NCBI GenBank assembly: GCA_036001225.1
Contig: DASYUM010000021.1
Span: forward strand, 1-34,412
Direction: 5' to 3'
DNA: 34,412 nucleotides
Source of the DNA: DASYUM01 sp036001225
GTDB lineage: Bacteria; Methylomirabilota; Methylomirabilia; Rokubacteriales; DASRDR01
Shown: positions 13,961 to 21,183 of the stretch, in pieces
How positions within the stretch are numbered: the stretch's first letter is position 1
Layout: each line of letters starts with the position of its first letter
Made by a program: the position numbers and the translations under genes
Notes under the pieces: model-generated
Told to the model about the DNA's origin: nothing
The model's database searches: none
The model's input: only the letters and a program-made list of their open reading frames with translations

Positions 13961-15322
13961 TCACGGCAGCGGCAGCGGCGGGCGCGGCGCCTGGGCGAAG
14001 TCGAAGGCCTCGAGCGGGGCCAGGGCACCGCGATCGCGGTCGGTCAGGGGCTCCAGCCCGAACCGCCATTCGATCAGCTTCAGGATCGAGGTGTGGTCGT
14101 ATGTGCCGCGGGCGAGGTAGCCGCGCTTGGCGTAGGGGGAGATGACGAGCGCCGGCACCCGGCTGCCCGGCCCGAAGTAGTCCACCACCGGCGGCGACAC
14201 GTGGTCGAACCAGCCGCCGCCCTCGTCGTAGGTCAGGACGATCGCCACCCGCGGCCAGTAGGCTGACCGCATGATCGCGCTGACCGTCTCGCCCACCCAG
14301 CGGTCGCCGGCGGTCACCGTCGAATAGCCCCCGTGGCCGTTGTGGGGACCGTTGGCCTTGACGAAGGCGACCCGCGGCAGGGTCCGCTCGGCCAGGGCGC
14401 GGTGGAAGTCGGAGAGGTCCTGGAGGTGGGCGAGCATCGCCGGGTTCTCCATGACCTGCTTGAAGTACACGAACGGGTTGTGATGCGGGATGTAGCCGGC
14501 GTTGCCGCGGACCGTCGGGTTCCCCCCGGCCCACCCTTCGTGATACCAGGCCCAGGTGACCCCCGCCGCGGACAGGCGGTCACCGATCGTCGGGAACGTC
14601 TGGGGCGGTGCCCGCCTCGCGTCCGGCACGTTGGGGAGATGCGGCTCGTACCAGGGCTGGATGGTCCCGACGATGTTCCCTTGCTTGTCCACCACCTCCT
14701 CGGGCAGGTCGGGCGGCGCGTTGGGGTAGACCGCCGTCCGGGCCGCGATCAGGTAGTAGTGGTTAGTGTTCGATGAGCCGTGTATCGCCTGGAACCAGCG
14801 GTCGAAGAGCACGAACTCCTCGGCCAGCTTCCACTGCACGGGGTTCGCCTCGCGGCCATAGTAGCCCATGATCAGGCCGCCGACGTCGGTCTCGGCCACC
14901 CAGCGGTCCATCTTCCGCTCCGGTCCGTACTGGCGTTGCATCCGAAAGAACTGGTGCGCCGGATCCGCAGTGGGCTCCTCGGGCGGGATGATGCGGCCGA
15001 GGTCGAACGGCGCGTTGGGGAGCGGCGCCCGGAAGCGGGCCTCCGGTCCCTTCCGGTCGTGCGCGAGCGGCGGCGGCAGTACCTCGTACGGCTTCCCGGC
15101 CTTGTCGGTCTGGGGAACGCGGACGTTGGCCAGGCCGTCGGCACCCGGGAAGTGGCCGAAGTAGTGGTCAAACGTCCGGTTTTCCTGGAAGAGCACGATG
15201 ATGTGGTCGATCGGTGCCCGATCCGGTCTCGACGCCGGCGCCGTTCCCCGCTCGGCGCAGCCGAGCAGGACGAGCGCCGCCAGCGCCGCCAGTCCCACCG
15301 CTCGCGTCCAGCGCGTCAACAT
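13961..15322 (-). CDS. Phospholipase C/acid phosphatase-type phosphoesterase, lipoprotein
   Basis: A 453-residue exported protein of the alkaline phosphatase superfamily, phosphoesterase (PLC/AcpA) family. A lipobox ends at Cys22 (LVLLGC), so it should be anchored in a membrane facing the periplasm. Motifs are IDHIIVLFQENRTFDHYFG at 38-56 with the metal-ligand and nucleophile region, AIHGSSNTNHYYLIAA, FVKANGPHNGHGGYS, LTYDEGGGWFDHVSPP and YDHTSILKLIEWRFGL. These match the whole length of the family. The likely activity is hydrolysis of phosphate esters or phospholipids, which in a soil organism fits phosphorus acquisition. The ATG overlaps the stop of the upstream inositol-phosphatase gene and has a good AGGAGG site inside it. 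Confidence 0.92.
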   Translation of the reverse strand: MLTRWTRAVGLAALAALVLLGCAERGTAPASRPDRAPIDHIIVLFQENRTFDHYFGHFPGADGLANVRVPQTDKAGKPYEVLPPPLAHDRKGPEARFRAPLPNAPFDLGRIIPPEEPTADPAHQFFRMQRQYGPERKMDRWVAETDVGGLIMGYYGREANPVQWKLAEEFVLFDRWFQAIHGSSNTNHYYLIAARTAVYPNAPPDLPEEVVDKQGNIVGTIQPWYEPHLPNVPDARRAPPQTFPTIGDRLSAAGVTWAWYHEGWAGGNPTVRGNAGYIPHHNPFVYFKQVMENPAMLAHLQDLSDFHRALAERTLPRVAFVKANGPHNGHGGYSTVTAGDRWVGETVSAIMRSAYWPRVAIVLTYDEGGGWFDHVSPPVVDYFGPGSRVPALVISPYAKRGYLARGTYDHTSILKLIEWRFGLEPLTDRDRGALAPLEAFDFAQAPRPPLPLP

Positions 15323-16095
15323 CCGTCGCGCCTCCTCTCGCTTCCGTTCAGCACGGCCAGCGCCTCGGCGTGGAGCCGCCCGTTCGAGGCCAGGGCGGTG
15401 CCCGAGTAGATCGTGGGCCGCCCCTCGAAGTCGGTGAAGCGTCCGCCCGCCTCCTCGAAGAGGACCTTGAGCGGGGCCAGGTCCCATGGCTTGACGTCCG
15501 CCTCCAGCATCACCTCGGCCTGGCCGCGCAGCACAAAGGTGTAGCCGAAGTAGTCGCCGAAGGCTCGCGTGCGCTCGCTCCGGTCCACCAGGCGGAGCAG
15601 CGCGGCGCGGTACCCCTCGGGGCCGAAGTCCTTCAGGCTCGAGTGCAGCACGGTCGCTTCGGCGAGGCGGTCGATGGTCGAGACCCGCAGCGGCCGGTCG
15701 TTGGCGAACGCGCCCTGCCCGCGCCGCGCCCACAGGAGGTCGCCGGTCGCCGGCGCGTGGACCACGCCCAGCGTCACCTCGCCGGCCTCCTCCAGGGCAA
15801 GCAGCGTCGCCCAGTAGGGGATCCCGCGCACGAAGTTCTTGGTCCCGTCGATCGGGTCGATGATCCAGCGTCGCTCCTGGGGTCCGTTGGCGCCGAACTC
15901 CTCGCCGAGGAACCCGATGTCGGGGAAGGCCGCCCGCAGCCGGCCCACGATCGCCTGCTCGGCCTCGCGGTCGGCCTCGGTCACCGGCGTCTGGTCGGGC
16001 TTGAGCGTGACCTGCACGGTGCCGGTGAAATGACGGAGCGCCAGGTCACCGGCGGCGCGGACCGCGTCGAGGGCAGCCGCCAGGGCCGTGTCCAT
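15316..16095 (-). CDS. Inositol monophosphatase family / histidinol-phosphatase-like
   Basis: A 259-residue Mg-dependent phosphatase of the inositol monophosphatase family. Visible metal-site motifs are TEADREAEQAIV, GEEFG, IIDPIDGTKNFVRG and KPWDLAPLKVLFEEAGG. The last places the second metal-binding Asp near residue 205. Family members hydrolyse myo-inositol-1-phosphate, histidinol phosphate (HisN type) or PAP (CysQ type); the sequence alone does not decide, though the GEEFG/IDPIDGT pattern with a ~260-residue length is common for HisN-like proteins. The 3' end overlaps the phosphoesterase start by 7 bases, which suggests translational coupling of two phosphatases. Confidence 0.88.
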   Translation of the reverse strand: MDTALAAALDAVRAAGDLALRHFTGTVQVTLKPDQTPVTEADREAEQAIVGRLRAAFPDIGFLGEEFGANGPQERRWIIDPIDGTKNFVRGIPYWATLLALEEAGEVTLGVVHAPATGDLLWARRGQGAFANDRPLRVSTIDRLAEATVLHSSLKDFGPEGYRAALLRLVDRSERTRAFGDYFGYTFVLRGQAEVMLEADVKPWDLAPLKVLFEEAGGRFTDFEGRPTIYSGTALASNGRLHAEALAVLNGSERRRDGC

Positions 16096-16130
16096 GCTCA
16101 GCGGGGCAACCCGACCACGCGGTCCCGCGC

Positions 16131-16739
16131 TCAGGGGCCTTGCCAGGCGAACGTGCCATACTCCGCGCTGCGCCCGGAGAGGTCCCAGTTGCGTCCCCAG
16201 TCGCGGATCCGGCTCCGGGTGCCGCGGGCCAGGACGACCTCGGGCGCCATCCAGTACCCGATGTTCACGATGCGCACGGGCGAGGCCTTGTCGGCGCCGA
16301 TCTCGGCCTCGACGAGGGCGTCGAGCAGTTTCGGGATAGTCACCCGGCGGCGGTGGCCGTCCCCCTCGTAGGTGATCGGCACGGGGCGGGCCCCGAGGTA
16401 ACTGGCGACGACCAGGCGCCACCACCCGGGCGGGCCACCGGCCTGACCGCTGAAGATCTGCTCGAGCCAGCGCCGCTGCTGCTCGCTGGCCCGCTCGTCG
16501 AGGTAGAGACCGAGCGTGTAGTTGCCCTCCGCCATCTTGCCGGGCACCTCGAGCAGGAGCGCCACGTTCAGGCGGCCGAGGGGGACCTCGCCCGCCTGGC
16601 CCTCGTCCACACGGAACGCGAACCAGGAGTAGCAGCGGCCCTCGGTGGGGCGCGCCCGACCGAGCGAGATCGCGCACGGGCACCAGTCACAGCTACAGCT
16701 GATCACGAACTCGCCGGCCAGCCGCCACGGTTCGGTCAT
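16131..16739 (-). CDS. DUF1326 family protein (first of tandem pair)
   Basis: A 202-residue DUF1326 protein. The N-terminus carries the family Cys cluster in WRLAGEFVISCSCDWCPC, and the body has GNYTLGLYLDERASEQQRRW and SGQAGGPPGWWRLV. The C-terminus ends YGTFAWQG. The spaced cysteines suggest binding of a metal ion or haem-like cofactor, but no activity is established for the family. It is about 45% similar by eye to the neighbouring upstream DUF1326 gene and follows it after only 7 bases, so the two form a tandem duplicate that is probably co-transcribed. The ATG at 16739 is clear. Confidence 0.88.
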   Translation of the reverse strand: MTEPWRLAGEFVISCSCDWCPCAISLGRARPTEGRCYSWFAFRVDEGQAGEVPLGRLNVALLLEVPGKMAEGNYTLGLYLDERASEQQRRWLEQIFSGQAGGPPGWWRLVVASYLGARPVPITYEGDGHRRRVTIPKLLDALVEAEIGADKASPVRIVNIGYWMAPEVVLARGTRSRIRDWGRNWDLSGRSAEYGTFAWQGP

Positions 16740-16746
16740 GGCCGGC

Positions 16747-17382
16747 TCACCGCCCTTGCCACGTGAACGGCGCATAGTGGCCGTTGCGCCCCGTGTGGTC
16801 CCAGTCGAAGTCGTGGTCCCGGTAGGCGGATCGGGTGGCCCGGGCGACCGCCAGCCGTCGCGCCGCGAAGTGGCGGACGTTGTCGAGCCAGACCTCCCCG
16901 GCACCGTCGGCGCCCGGAAGGCCCTCGATCTCGACCTCCAGCACGCCGGGGATTGCCGCCCGGCGTCGCCGGCCGTCCTTCTCGAACCGGATGGGAACGA
17001 CGCGCGTCGGCAGCCGCGTCGTCACCAGCGAGGCCAGAAAGCCGGGCGGACCGCCCGCGCGGCCGCCGAAGATCGTTTCCAGGGCCTCCCGCTGGGCCGC
17101 ATCCGCGCGCTCGTCGAGATAGAGGCCCACCGTCCAGTTCCCGGCGGCCATCGCCTCCGGCGTGCGAATGACGATGGCGGCGCCGAGCCCGTCCAAGCGG
17201 ACGGCCCCGAAGCCGCCCTCCCCGATCTCGAAGACCACCGGCACGTCGCAGTGCCCTTCGGTCGGCCGGGCCAGCGCGCCCCCCCGCTCGTTGCGGGGAC
17301 CCACGATGCACGGACAGAGCACCGCGCAGTTGCAGTTCTCGAGGTACTCGCCGGCCAGGCGCCAGGTGGGTGGCACGGGCAA
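16747..17382 (-). CDS. DUF1326 family protein (second of tandem pair)
   Basis: A 211-residue paralogue of the next gene downstream. It has WRLAGEYLENCNCAVLCPC with the same Cys pattern, GNWTVGLYLDERADAAQREA, FGGRAGGPPGFLASLV, and the terminal YAPFTWQGR. The start may be the TTG at 17382, which follows a GGAG ribosome site by five bases, or the GTG two codons later. Relative to its neighbour it has a short insert after the Cys cluster (residues ~28-38). Divergence between the pair indicates an old duplication rather than a recent one. The function is unknown; the Cys cluster suggests metal binding. Confidence 0.87.
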   Translation of the reverse strand: MPVPPTWRLAGEYLENCNCAVLCPCIVGPRNERGGALARPTEGHCDVPVVFEIGEGGFGAVRLDGLGAAIVIRTPEAMAAGNWTVGLYLDERADAAQREALETIFGGRAGGPPGFLASLVTTRLPTRVVPIRFEKDGRRRRAAIPGVLEVEIEGLPGADGAGEVWLDNVRHFAARRLAVARATRSAYRDHDFDWDHTGRNGHYAPFTWQGR

Positions 17383-17595
17383 CGCGGCTCCTTCGTCGGG
17401 GGTCAGCCTGCCGCTCCCTGTGGTAGCACGGCGCGGCAGAGGGGGTCAACCGGTGCGACCGAACCGGGCCGACCGGAGGACCGGCGAGGGCCGAAGCGAC
17501 CCGGCGCGACCGGTATCGGCCCCGGGAGTAAGCACGACGGCCGCGGGCCCGGGTAGGCGCGCGGCCGTCGCTATCGGCAGAGCCGGGGCCGGGGG

Positions 17596-17805
17596 CTAGG
17601 AGACCTTGCGCTCCTCGATGTTCCAGCGATCCAGCTCGCGCTCGGCCTGCTCGCGGGAGTAGCCGTAACGCTCCCGAAGCTTGCCGATGAGCTGTTCAGC
17701 GTTGCCCTGGATCTGGGAGATGTCGTCGTCGGTCAGCTTGCCCCACTGCTGGCGGATCTTCCCCTTGAGCTGCATCCACTGGCCCTTGAGGGTGTCACTG
17801 TTCAT
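17596..17805 (-). CDS. CsbD family stress-response protein
   Basis: A 69-residue protein with the CsbD pattern: MNSDTLKGQWMQLKGKIRQQWGKLTDDDISQIQGN, continuing with QLIGKLRERYGYSREQAERE. CsbD-like proteins are small, highly charged helical proteins induced by general stress in many bacteria (the YjbJ family in E. coli); no biochemical role is settled. An AAAGGAG-like site precedes the ATG at 17805. It is followed downstream by ~210 bases without an apparent gene (17383-17595), in which nothing else was recognised. Confidence 0.92.
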   Translation of the reverse strand: MNSDTLKGQWMQLKGKIRQQWGKLTDDDISQIQGNAEQLIGKLRERYGYSREQAERELDRWNIEERKVS

Positions 17806-17862
17806 GGAGACGACTCCTTTCCGTGCTAGGTGGCATGACCCGAACCGCGCGGGGTGCCGCAG

Positions 17863-18069
17863 CTACGCCGAGCGCGTGGCGCGACGTCGCGCCCGGTCCC
17901 GGTCTCGGGCTCCTCGCTCGGTGACCCGTCGGCTCGGGGGCCGAGCCGCCGTCTCACTCGCCGAAGCGGGCGGGCCGAGGTCGACGGGGGGCGGGACGTC
18001 GGGGTGCGGCTGGTCGTCCGGCGGCGGGACCCGGGCGTCCTTCGGCCGGGGACGGATTGCCTTACTCAT
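17863..18069 (-). CDS. Small Pro/Arg-rich hypothetical protein
   Basis: A possible 68-residue protein from the ATG at 18069, beginning MSKAIRPRPKDARVPPPDD, continuing Pro-rich and ending with an Arg-rich stretch (RDRDRARRRATRSA). GAAGAGGG lies immediately before the ATG, closer than usual. It sits between the zinc-ribbon-like gene and csbD on the same strand with short gaps, which supports a gene; the low-complexity composition, similar to noise frames in GC-rich DNA, argues against. No function is suggested. Confidence 0.4.
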   Translation of the reverse strand: MSKAIRPRPKDARVPPPDDQPHPDVPPPVDLGPPASASETAARPPSRRVTERGARDRDRARRRATRSA

Positions 18070-18086
18070 CCCTCTTCGCCTGCGTC

Positions 18087-18323
18087 TCACGCAGCCGGCC
18101 GGAAGGTGAAGCGATCGCCCCGAACCGCCGGCGCCGCCACGAGGGTGGGCCGCTTGCCCGTGCGCTTCTTGTGGACCGCCTCGTAACACTCGCGGTGATA
18201 GCTGATCTCCCCGGCCACGACCCGCGGGGCCCGCGGGGCCAGCCGGATGTGACACGAGTTGCACGTTGCCGTGCCGGTCAGGGACTCATGGGTTTCGCTC
18301 TCATCCAGCATGAAGCCGAACAT
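18087..18323 (-). CDS. Small treble-clef/zinc-ribbon-like protein
   Basis: A 78-residue protein with a likely zinc site. CNSCHIRLAPRAPRVVAGE is followed by SYHRECYEA, giving C-x2-C and H-x2-C pairs separated by about 20 residues, as in LIM-like or treble-clef knuckles. The C-terminal third is basic (HKKRTGKRPTLV), compatible with nucleic acid contact. A strong AGGAGG site precedes the ATG at 18323. No named family was recognised. It shares the stress-gene neighbourhood with csbD, so a stress or adaptor role is conceivable but unproven. Confidence 0.7.
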   Translation of the reverse strand: MFGFMLDESETHESLTGTATCNSCHIRLAPRAPRVVAGEISYHRECYEAVHKKRTGKRPTLVAAPAVRGDRFTFRPAA

Positions 18324-18659
18324 GACCGACCCTCCTCGTTTGGTCCTGCGTAGTCACCGCGACAGCGCCGACTGCTCGCCCCGCGCATATGCGACGGGGA
18401 TGCCAGGTCGGTCCGGCCGCCGGTCCCGAACGCCCCTCCACGAAGACGGCTACTTGGCGGGCGCCCCTTGCGAATCTCGGGTCCCGGGGGAGTCCCGGCT
18501 GTCCGGAAGCGAGACACCGCGGTCGCCGACGGCCGGCCATGGAGGCATCACCCGGCTGAGGTCTCGGCGCTCGCCGGCTTGCCTTTCCCGGCCCGCTGGC
18601 CGAGAATCGGCTGGCCCCGCCCGGGTCGCGTTCCCACTCTCTCACCCACGGAGGTCCCG
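18324..18659. other. Intergenic region between divergent genes, no gene recognised
   Basis: This 336-base space separates the zinc-ribbon-like gene (minus) from the Rid gene (plus). It must contain two promoters, but no consensus -35/-10 pair is evident. A 10-base palindrome, CGCATATGCG, is at 18384-18393 and could be an operator or part of a -10 region. Open frames crossing it look like noise. Confidence 0.4.
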
Positions 18660-19058
18660 ATGCCAAAGCAGCGTTACTGCGCCAAGACGGTCTTCGACGC
18701 GCCGGCCTACAGCCAGGGAGTGAAGGTGACCGGCACCGGCACCACACTCTACATCTCGGGGCAGGTGGCGCAGGACCGGAAAGGCAACATCGTGGGCAAG
18801 GGCGACTTCGCCGCCCAGGCCCGCCAGGTCCTGAAGAACCTCAAGGCGATGGTCGAGGCGGGCGGCGGCACCCTGGCCGACGTCGTGAAGCTCACCTTCT
18901 ACCTGACCGACGTCCGCTACCGGCAGGACCTGGTTCCGATCCGCGAGGAGTTCTTCGGCGCCAAGCTCCCGGCCTCGACCCTCATCACGACGCCCGCGCT
19001 CGCCCATCCCGACTACATGCTGGAGATCGAGGCGGTGGCCGTGGTGGAGGGGCGGTGA
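18660..19058 (+). CDS. Rid (YjgF/YER057c/UK114) family protein, catalytic Arg absent
   Basis: A 132-residue Rid-family protein. It has the fold signatures YISGQVAQDRKGNIVGKGDF, then QARQVLKNLKAMVEAGGGTL, VVKLTFYLTD and PDYMLEIEAVAVV. Archetypal RidA deaminates reactive enamines/imines using Arg105 in the motif LPARS. Here the corresponding stretch is LPASTLITT, so that Arg is missing, which places it in one of the Rid subfamilies without shown imine deaminase activity. A GGAGG site lies 7 bases before the ATG at 18660. Its TGA overlaps the ATG of the following SDR gene (TGATG), so the pair is translationally coupled and likely shares a pathway. Confidence 0.9.
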   Translation: MPKQRYCAKTVFDAPAYSQGVKVTGTGTTLYISGQVAQDRKGNIVGKGDFAAQARQVLKNLKAMVEAGGGTLADVVKLTFYLTDVRYRQDLVPIREEFFGAKLPASTLITTPALAHPDYMLEIEAVAVVEGR

Positions 19059-19831
19059 TGCGCCTCGCGGAGAAGGTTGCGGTCGTGACGGGTGCCGCGC
19101 GGGGGATCGGGCTGGCCATCGCGCGCGCGTTCGTGGCCGAGGGCGCTCGCGTCGTCCTCGCCGACTGGCTGGCCGACGAGGTGCGGCGGGCGGCGACCCC
19201 GCTCGGACCCGCAGCGCACGCCATGCCGACCGACGTGGGCGACGCCGGCCAGGTGCGGGCGGTGGTCAACGAGGCGGTCACGCGCTTCGGCGGACTCGAC
19301 GTCATGGTGTCCAACGCGGCGGTGCAGGCCGAGATCCCGTTCCTGGAGTTGACCGAGCAGGAGTTCGATCGCGTCATCCGCGTGAACTTGAAGGGCGCTT
19401 TCCTGTGCGGCCAGACGGCGGCCCGCCAGATGGTCGAGCGGGGCACCCGGGGGAGCATCATCAACCTCAGCTCAGTCAACGCCGTCGTCGCCCATCCGGT
19501 GCTGGTCCACTACGCGGCGTCCAAAGGCGGCATCACGATGCTGACCAAGGGGATGGCGGTCGCCCTCGCCCCTCACGGCATCCGCGTCAACGCCATCGGG
19601 CCGGGGACGGTGAACACGCCGATCAACGCGAACTTCTTCGGCATGCCGGGGATGAAGGAGCGGTTCCTGATGCGCACGCCGCTCGGCCGGATCGCCGAGC
19701 CGGACGAGATCGCGCGGGTGGCGGTGTTCCTGGCCTCGGACGAGGCCTCCTACATCACGGGCACGACGATCTACGCCGACGGCGGGAGGTTGGCGCTCAA
19801 CGGGGTGATGGCCCCGACCCCCTCGCCCTGA
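19058..19831 (+). CDS. Short-chain dehydrogenase/reductase (FabG/glucose dehydrogenase-like)
   Basis: A 257-residue classical SDR with a complete set of motifs. These are TGAARGIG (residues 11-18) for NAD(P) binding, SNAAV in the NNAG position, Ser139, Tyr152 and Lys156 in YAASK, and GPGTVNTPI. The C-terminus has DEASYITGTTIYADGGR. An Asp in LADW at the end of strand 2 suggests NAD rather than NADP preference. The substrate is not readable from sequence. The ATG at 19058 overlaps the Rid stop; the GTG one codon earlier is an alternative. It contrasts with the halohydrin dehalogenase at 12.1 kb, which has the same fold but lacks these cofactor residues. Confidence 0.93.
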   Translation: MRLAEKVAVVTGAARGIGLAIARAFVAEGARVVLADWLADEVRRAATPLGPAAHAMPTDVGDAGQVRAVVNEAVTRFGGLDVMVSNAAVQAEIPFLELTEQEFDRVIRVNLKGAFLCGQTAARQMVERGTRGSIINLSSVNAVVAHPVLVHYAASKGGITMLTKGMAVALAPHGIRVNAIGPGTVNTPINANFFGMPGMKERFLMRTPLGRIAEPDEIARVAVFLASDEASYITGTTIYADGGRLALNGVMAPTPSP

Positions 19832-19855
19832 ATCCGCTCACCGAGAGGGGGACGC

Positions 19856-20554
19856 TCACACCCCGGCCATCGCGTCGATCAGGCGGGCCGCCGCGGTGAG
19901 GTCGGGCGCGGTGGGGCAGTCCACGTCGGCCCAGGCGCCGGCCGGGTCCAGCAGGATGGCCCGGCAGCCGGCGGCCCGGGCGCCGACGATGTCCACCGAG
20001 TAGAGGTCGCCGACGTGCACCGCTTCGTCGAGGGCCACCCCGACGGCCGCCGCCGCGCAGGCGAAGATCTTGGGGTTCGGCTTCTCGACCCCGACCGCGC
20101 CGGAGTCTACCACCGCATCGACGAGATCGGCCAGGCCAACGGTCCGCAGCAGCTCGGTCACCGTTCCGTTCGAATTCGACACCACGGCCAGGCGCAGCCC
20201 GCGTCGCCGCAGCGCGGCCAGGACGGCAGGCGCCTCCGGCACCGGCATCGAAAAGAGCCCAAATGGCGGCTTGACCCGCCGCAGCTCCTCGACCGCTCGC
20301 TCGGTCGCCGCGTCCCAGGGCAGGCCGAGGCCATCGAGCGTGTACCGAAGATAGAGCCGGAAGGTATCCGGCGTCTCCGTCGAGCGGGCGGCGGCGAAGT
20401 GCGGATCGAGACGAACCCGGGCCCGCTGCTCCGCCAGGCGGATCGCGGCCGCCTCGACCGGGCGGCCGGCGGCGCCGACGCGGTCGGCGATCAGCGCGTA
20501 GTCGAGCCCGACCAGCGTGTTGCCGGCGTCGAGGAATACGGCCCGAATCGCCAC
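19856..20554 (-). CDS. HAD superfamily hydrolase (motif I DAGNT)
   Basis: A 232-residue HAD hydrolase with an inserted helical cap. Motif I is FLDAGNTLVG, where the usual second Asp (acid/base) is Gly. Motif II is VVSNSNG, motif III has Lys in GVEKPNPKIF, and motif IV is HVGDLYSVDIVGA. Such DAGNT HADs are common and resemble HDHD3-like or putative phosphatases; the missing second Asp may slow or alter phosphatase chemistry. The GTG at 20554 lies one base after the stop of the upstream lipoprotein gene, so it is the third gene of the YdbH-like operon. The substrate is unknown. Confidence 0.88.
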   Translation of the reverse strand: MAIRAVFLDAGNTLVGLDYALIADRVGAAGRPVEAAAIRLAEQRARVRLDPHFAAARSTETPDTFRLYLRYTLDGLGLPWDAATERAVEELRRVKPPFGLFSMPVPEAPAVLAALRRRGLRLAVVSNSNGTVTELLRTVGLADLVDAVVDSGAVGVEKPNPKIFACAAAAVGVALDEAVHVGDLYSVDIVGARAAGCRAILLDPAGAWADVDCPTAPDLTAAARLIDAMAGV

Positions 20555-20555
20555 C

Positions 20556-21164
20556 CTATTTCTTGGCCCAGGAGCCGTCGGGCTGCTGCACCCAGTCGCC
20601 GGGCTTCGCCCGCTCGCGGACGGCCTTGGCCAGCGCTTCCCGGAGCCGGGGGGCGTCGGCGGCCGGCATGTGGTTCTGCTGCATGAGCGTCTGGAGAATG
20701 TACTCGCGGTCGGCGTTCTCGGCGCCGACGATCGTCGCCACACTGCTCGGGCAGTCCGGTCCCGGCCGGAGCTCGACGGCCCAGTGGTTGGACTCGCCGA
20801 CGCAGCCGCGGGCTTTCCACCGATCGAGCTCCTCCCGGCGGGCGCGCCGGGAGTCGATCGCCTTCATCAGCTCGGGTGTCCGCGTCTGGATCTCCGGCAT
20901 CACGCGCACGTTGCGGCTCTGGGCGAGCGCCTCCCGCGGCCCGAGCGCCGCCAGGAGGGCGTCGCCGAGGCGTCCCTGGGGTCCCTTCTTCGGCGCCGGC
21001 GCGGGCTTGGGGTTCTCCGGGCTCCGGACCATGTCCTCGATCTGACCGGCCGCCCCTTCGATCTTCTCCTGGGGAAAGTTGACGTTCACGGTCACCGGGA
21101 CGCAGGCCGCGACGGCGACCGCCAGCATGACCAGCGCGACGGCGCACCCACGAGTTCTCAGCAT
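20556..21164 (-). CDS. DUF1318 (YdbL-like) lipoprotein with YnbE-like N-terminus
   Basis: A 202-residue lipoprotein; the lipobox ends at Cys21 (AVAAC). Directly after it is PVTVNVNFPQEKIE, which resembles the short beta-strand lipoprotein YnbE. The C-terminal ~60 residues match YdbL/DUF1318, including ERAKPGDWVQQPDGSWAKK. The centre is longer, with two Cys (GCVGESN, PDCPSS). In E. coli, YdbH, YnbE and YdbL are three proteins that form and chaperone a lipid-transport bridge between inner and outer membranes. Here YnbE- and YdbL-like parts appear in one polypeptide, encoded right after the YdbH-like gene. The YdbL part is firm; the YnbE part is inference from a short match. Confidence 0.8.
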   Translation of the reverse strand: MLRTRGCAVALVMLAVAVAACVPVTVNVNFPQEKIEGAAGQIEDMVRSPENPKPAPAPKKGPQGRLGDALLAALGPREALAQSRNVRVMPEIQTRTPELMKAIDSRRARREELDRWKARGCVGESNHWAVELRPGPDCPSSVATIVGAENADREYILQTLMQQNHMPAADAPRLREALAKAVRERAKPGDWVQQPDGSWAKK

Positions 21165-21183
21165 GGACTGCTCCCCCTCTGCC

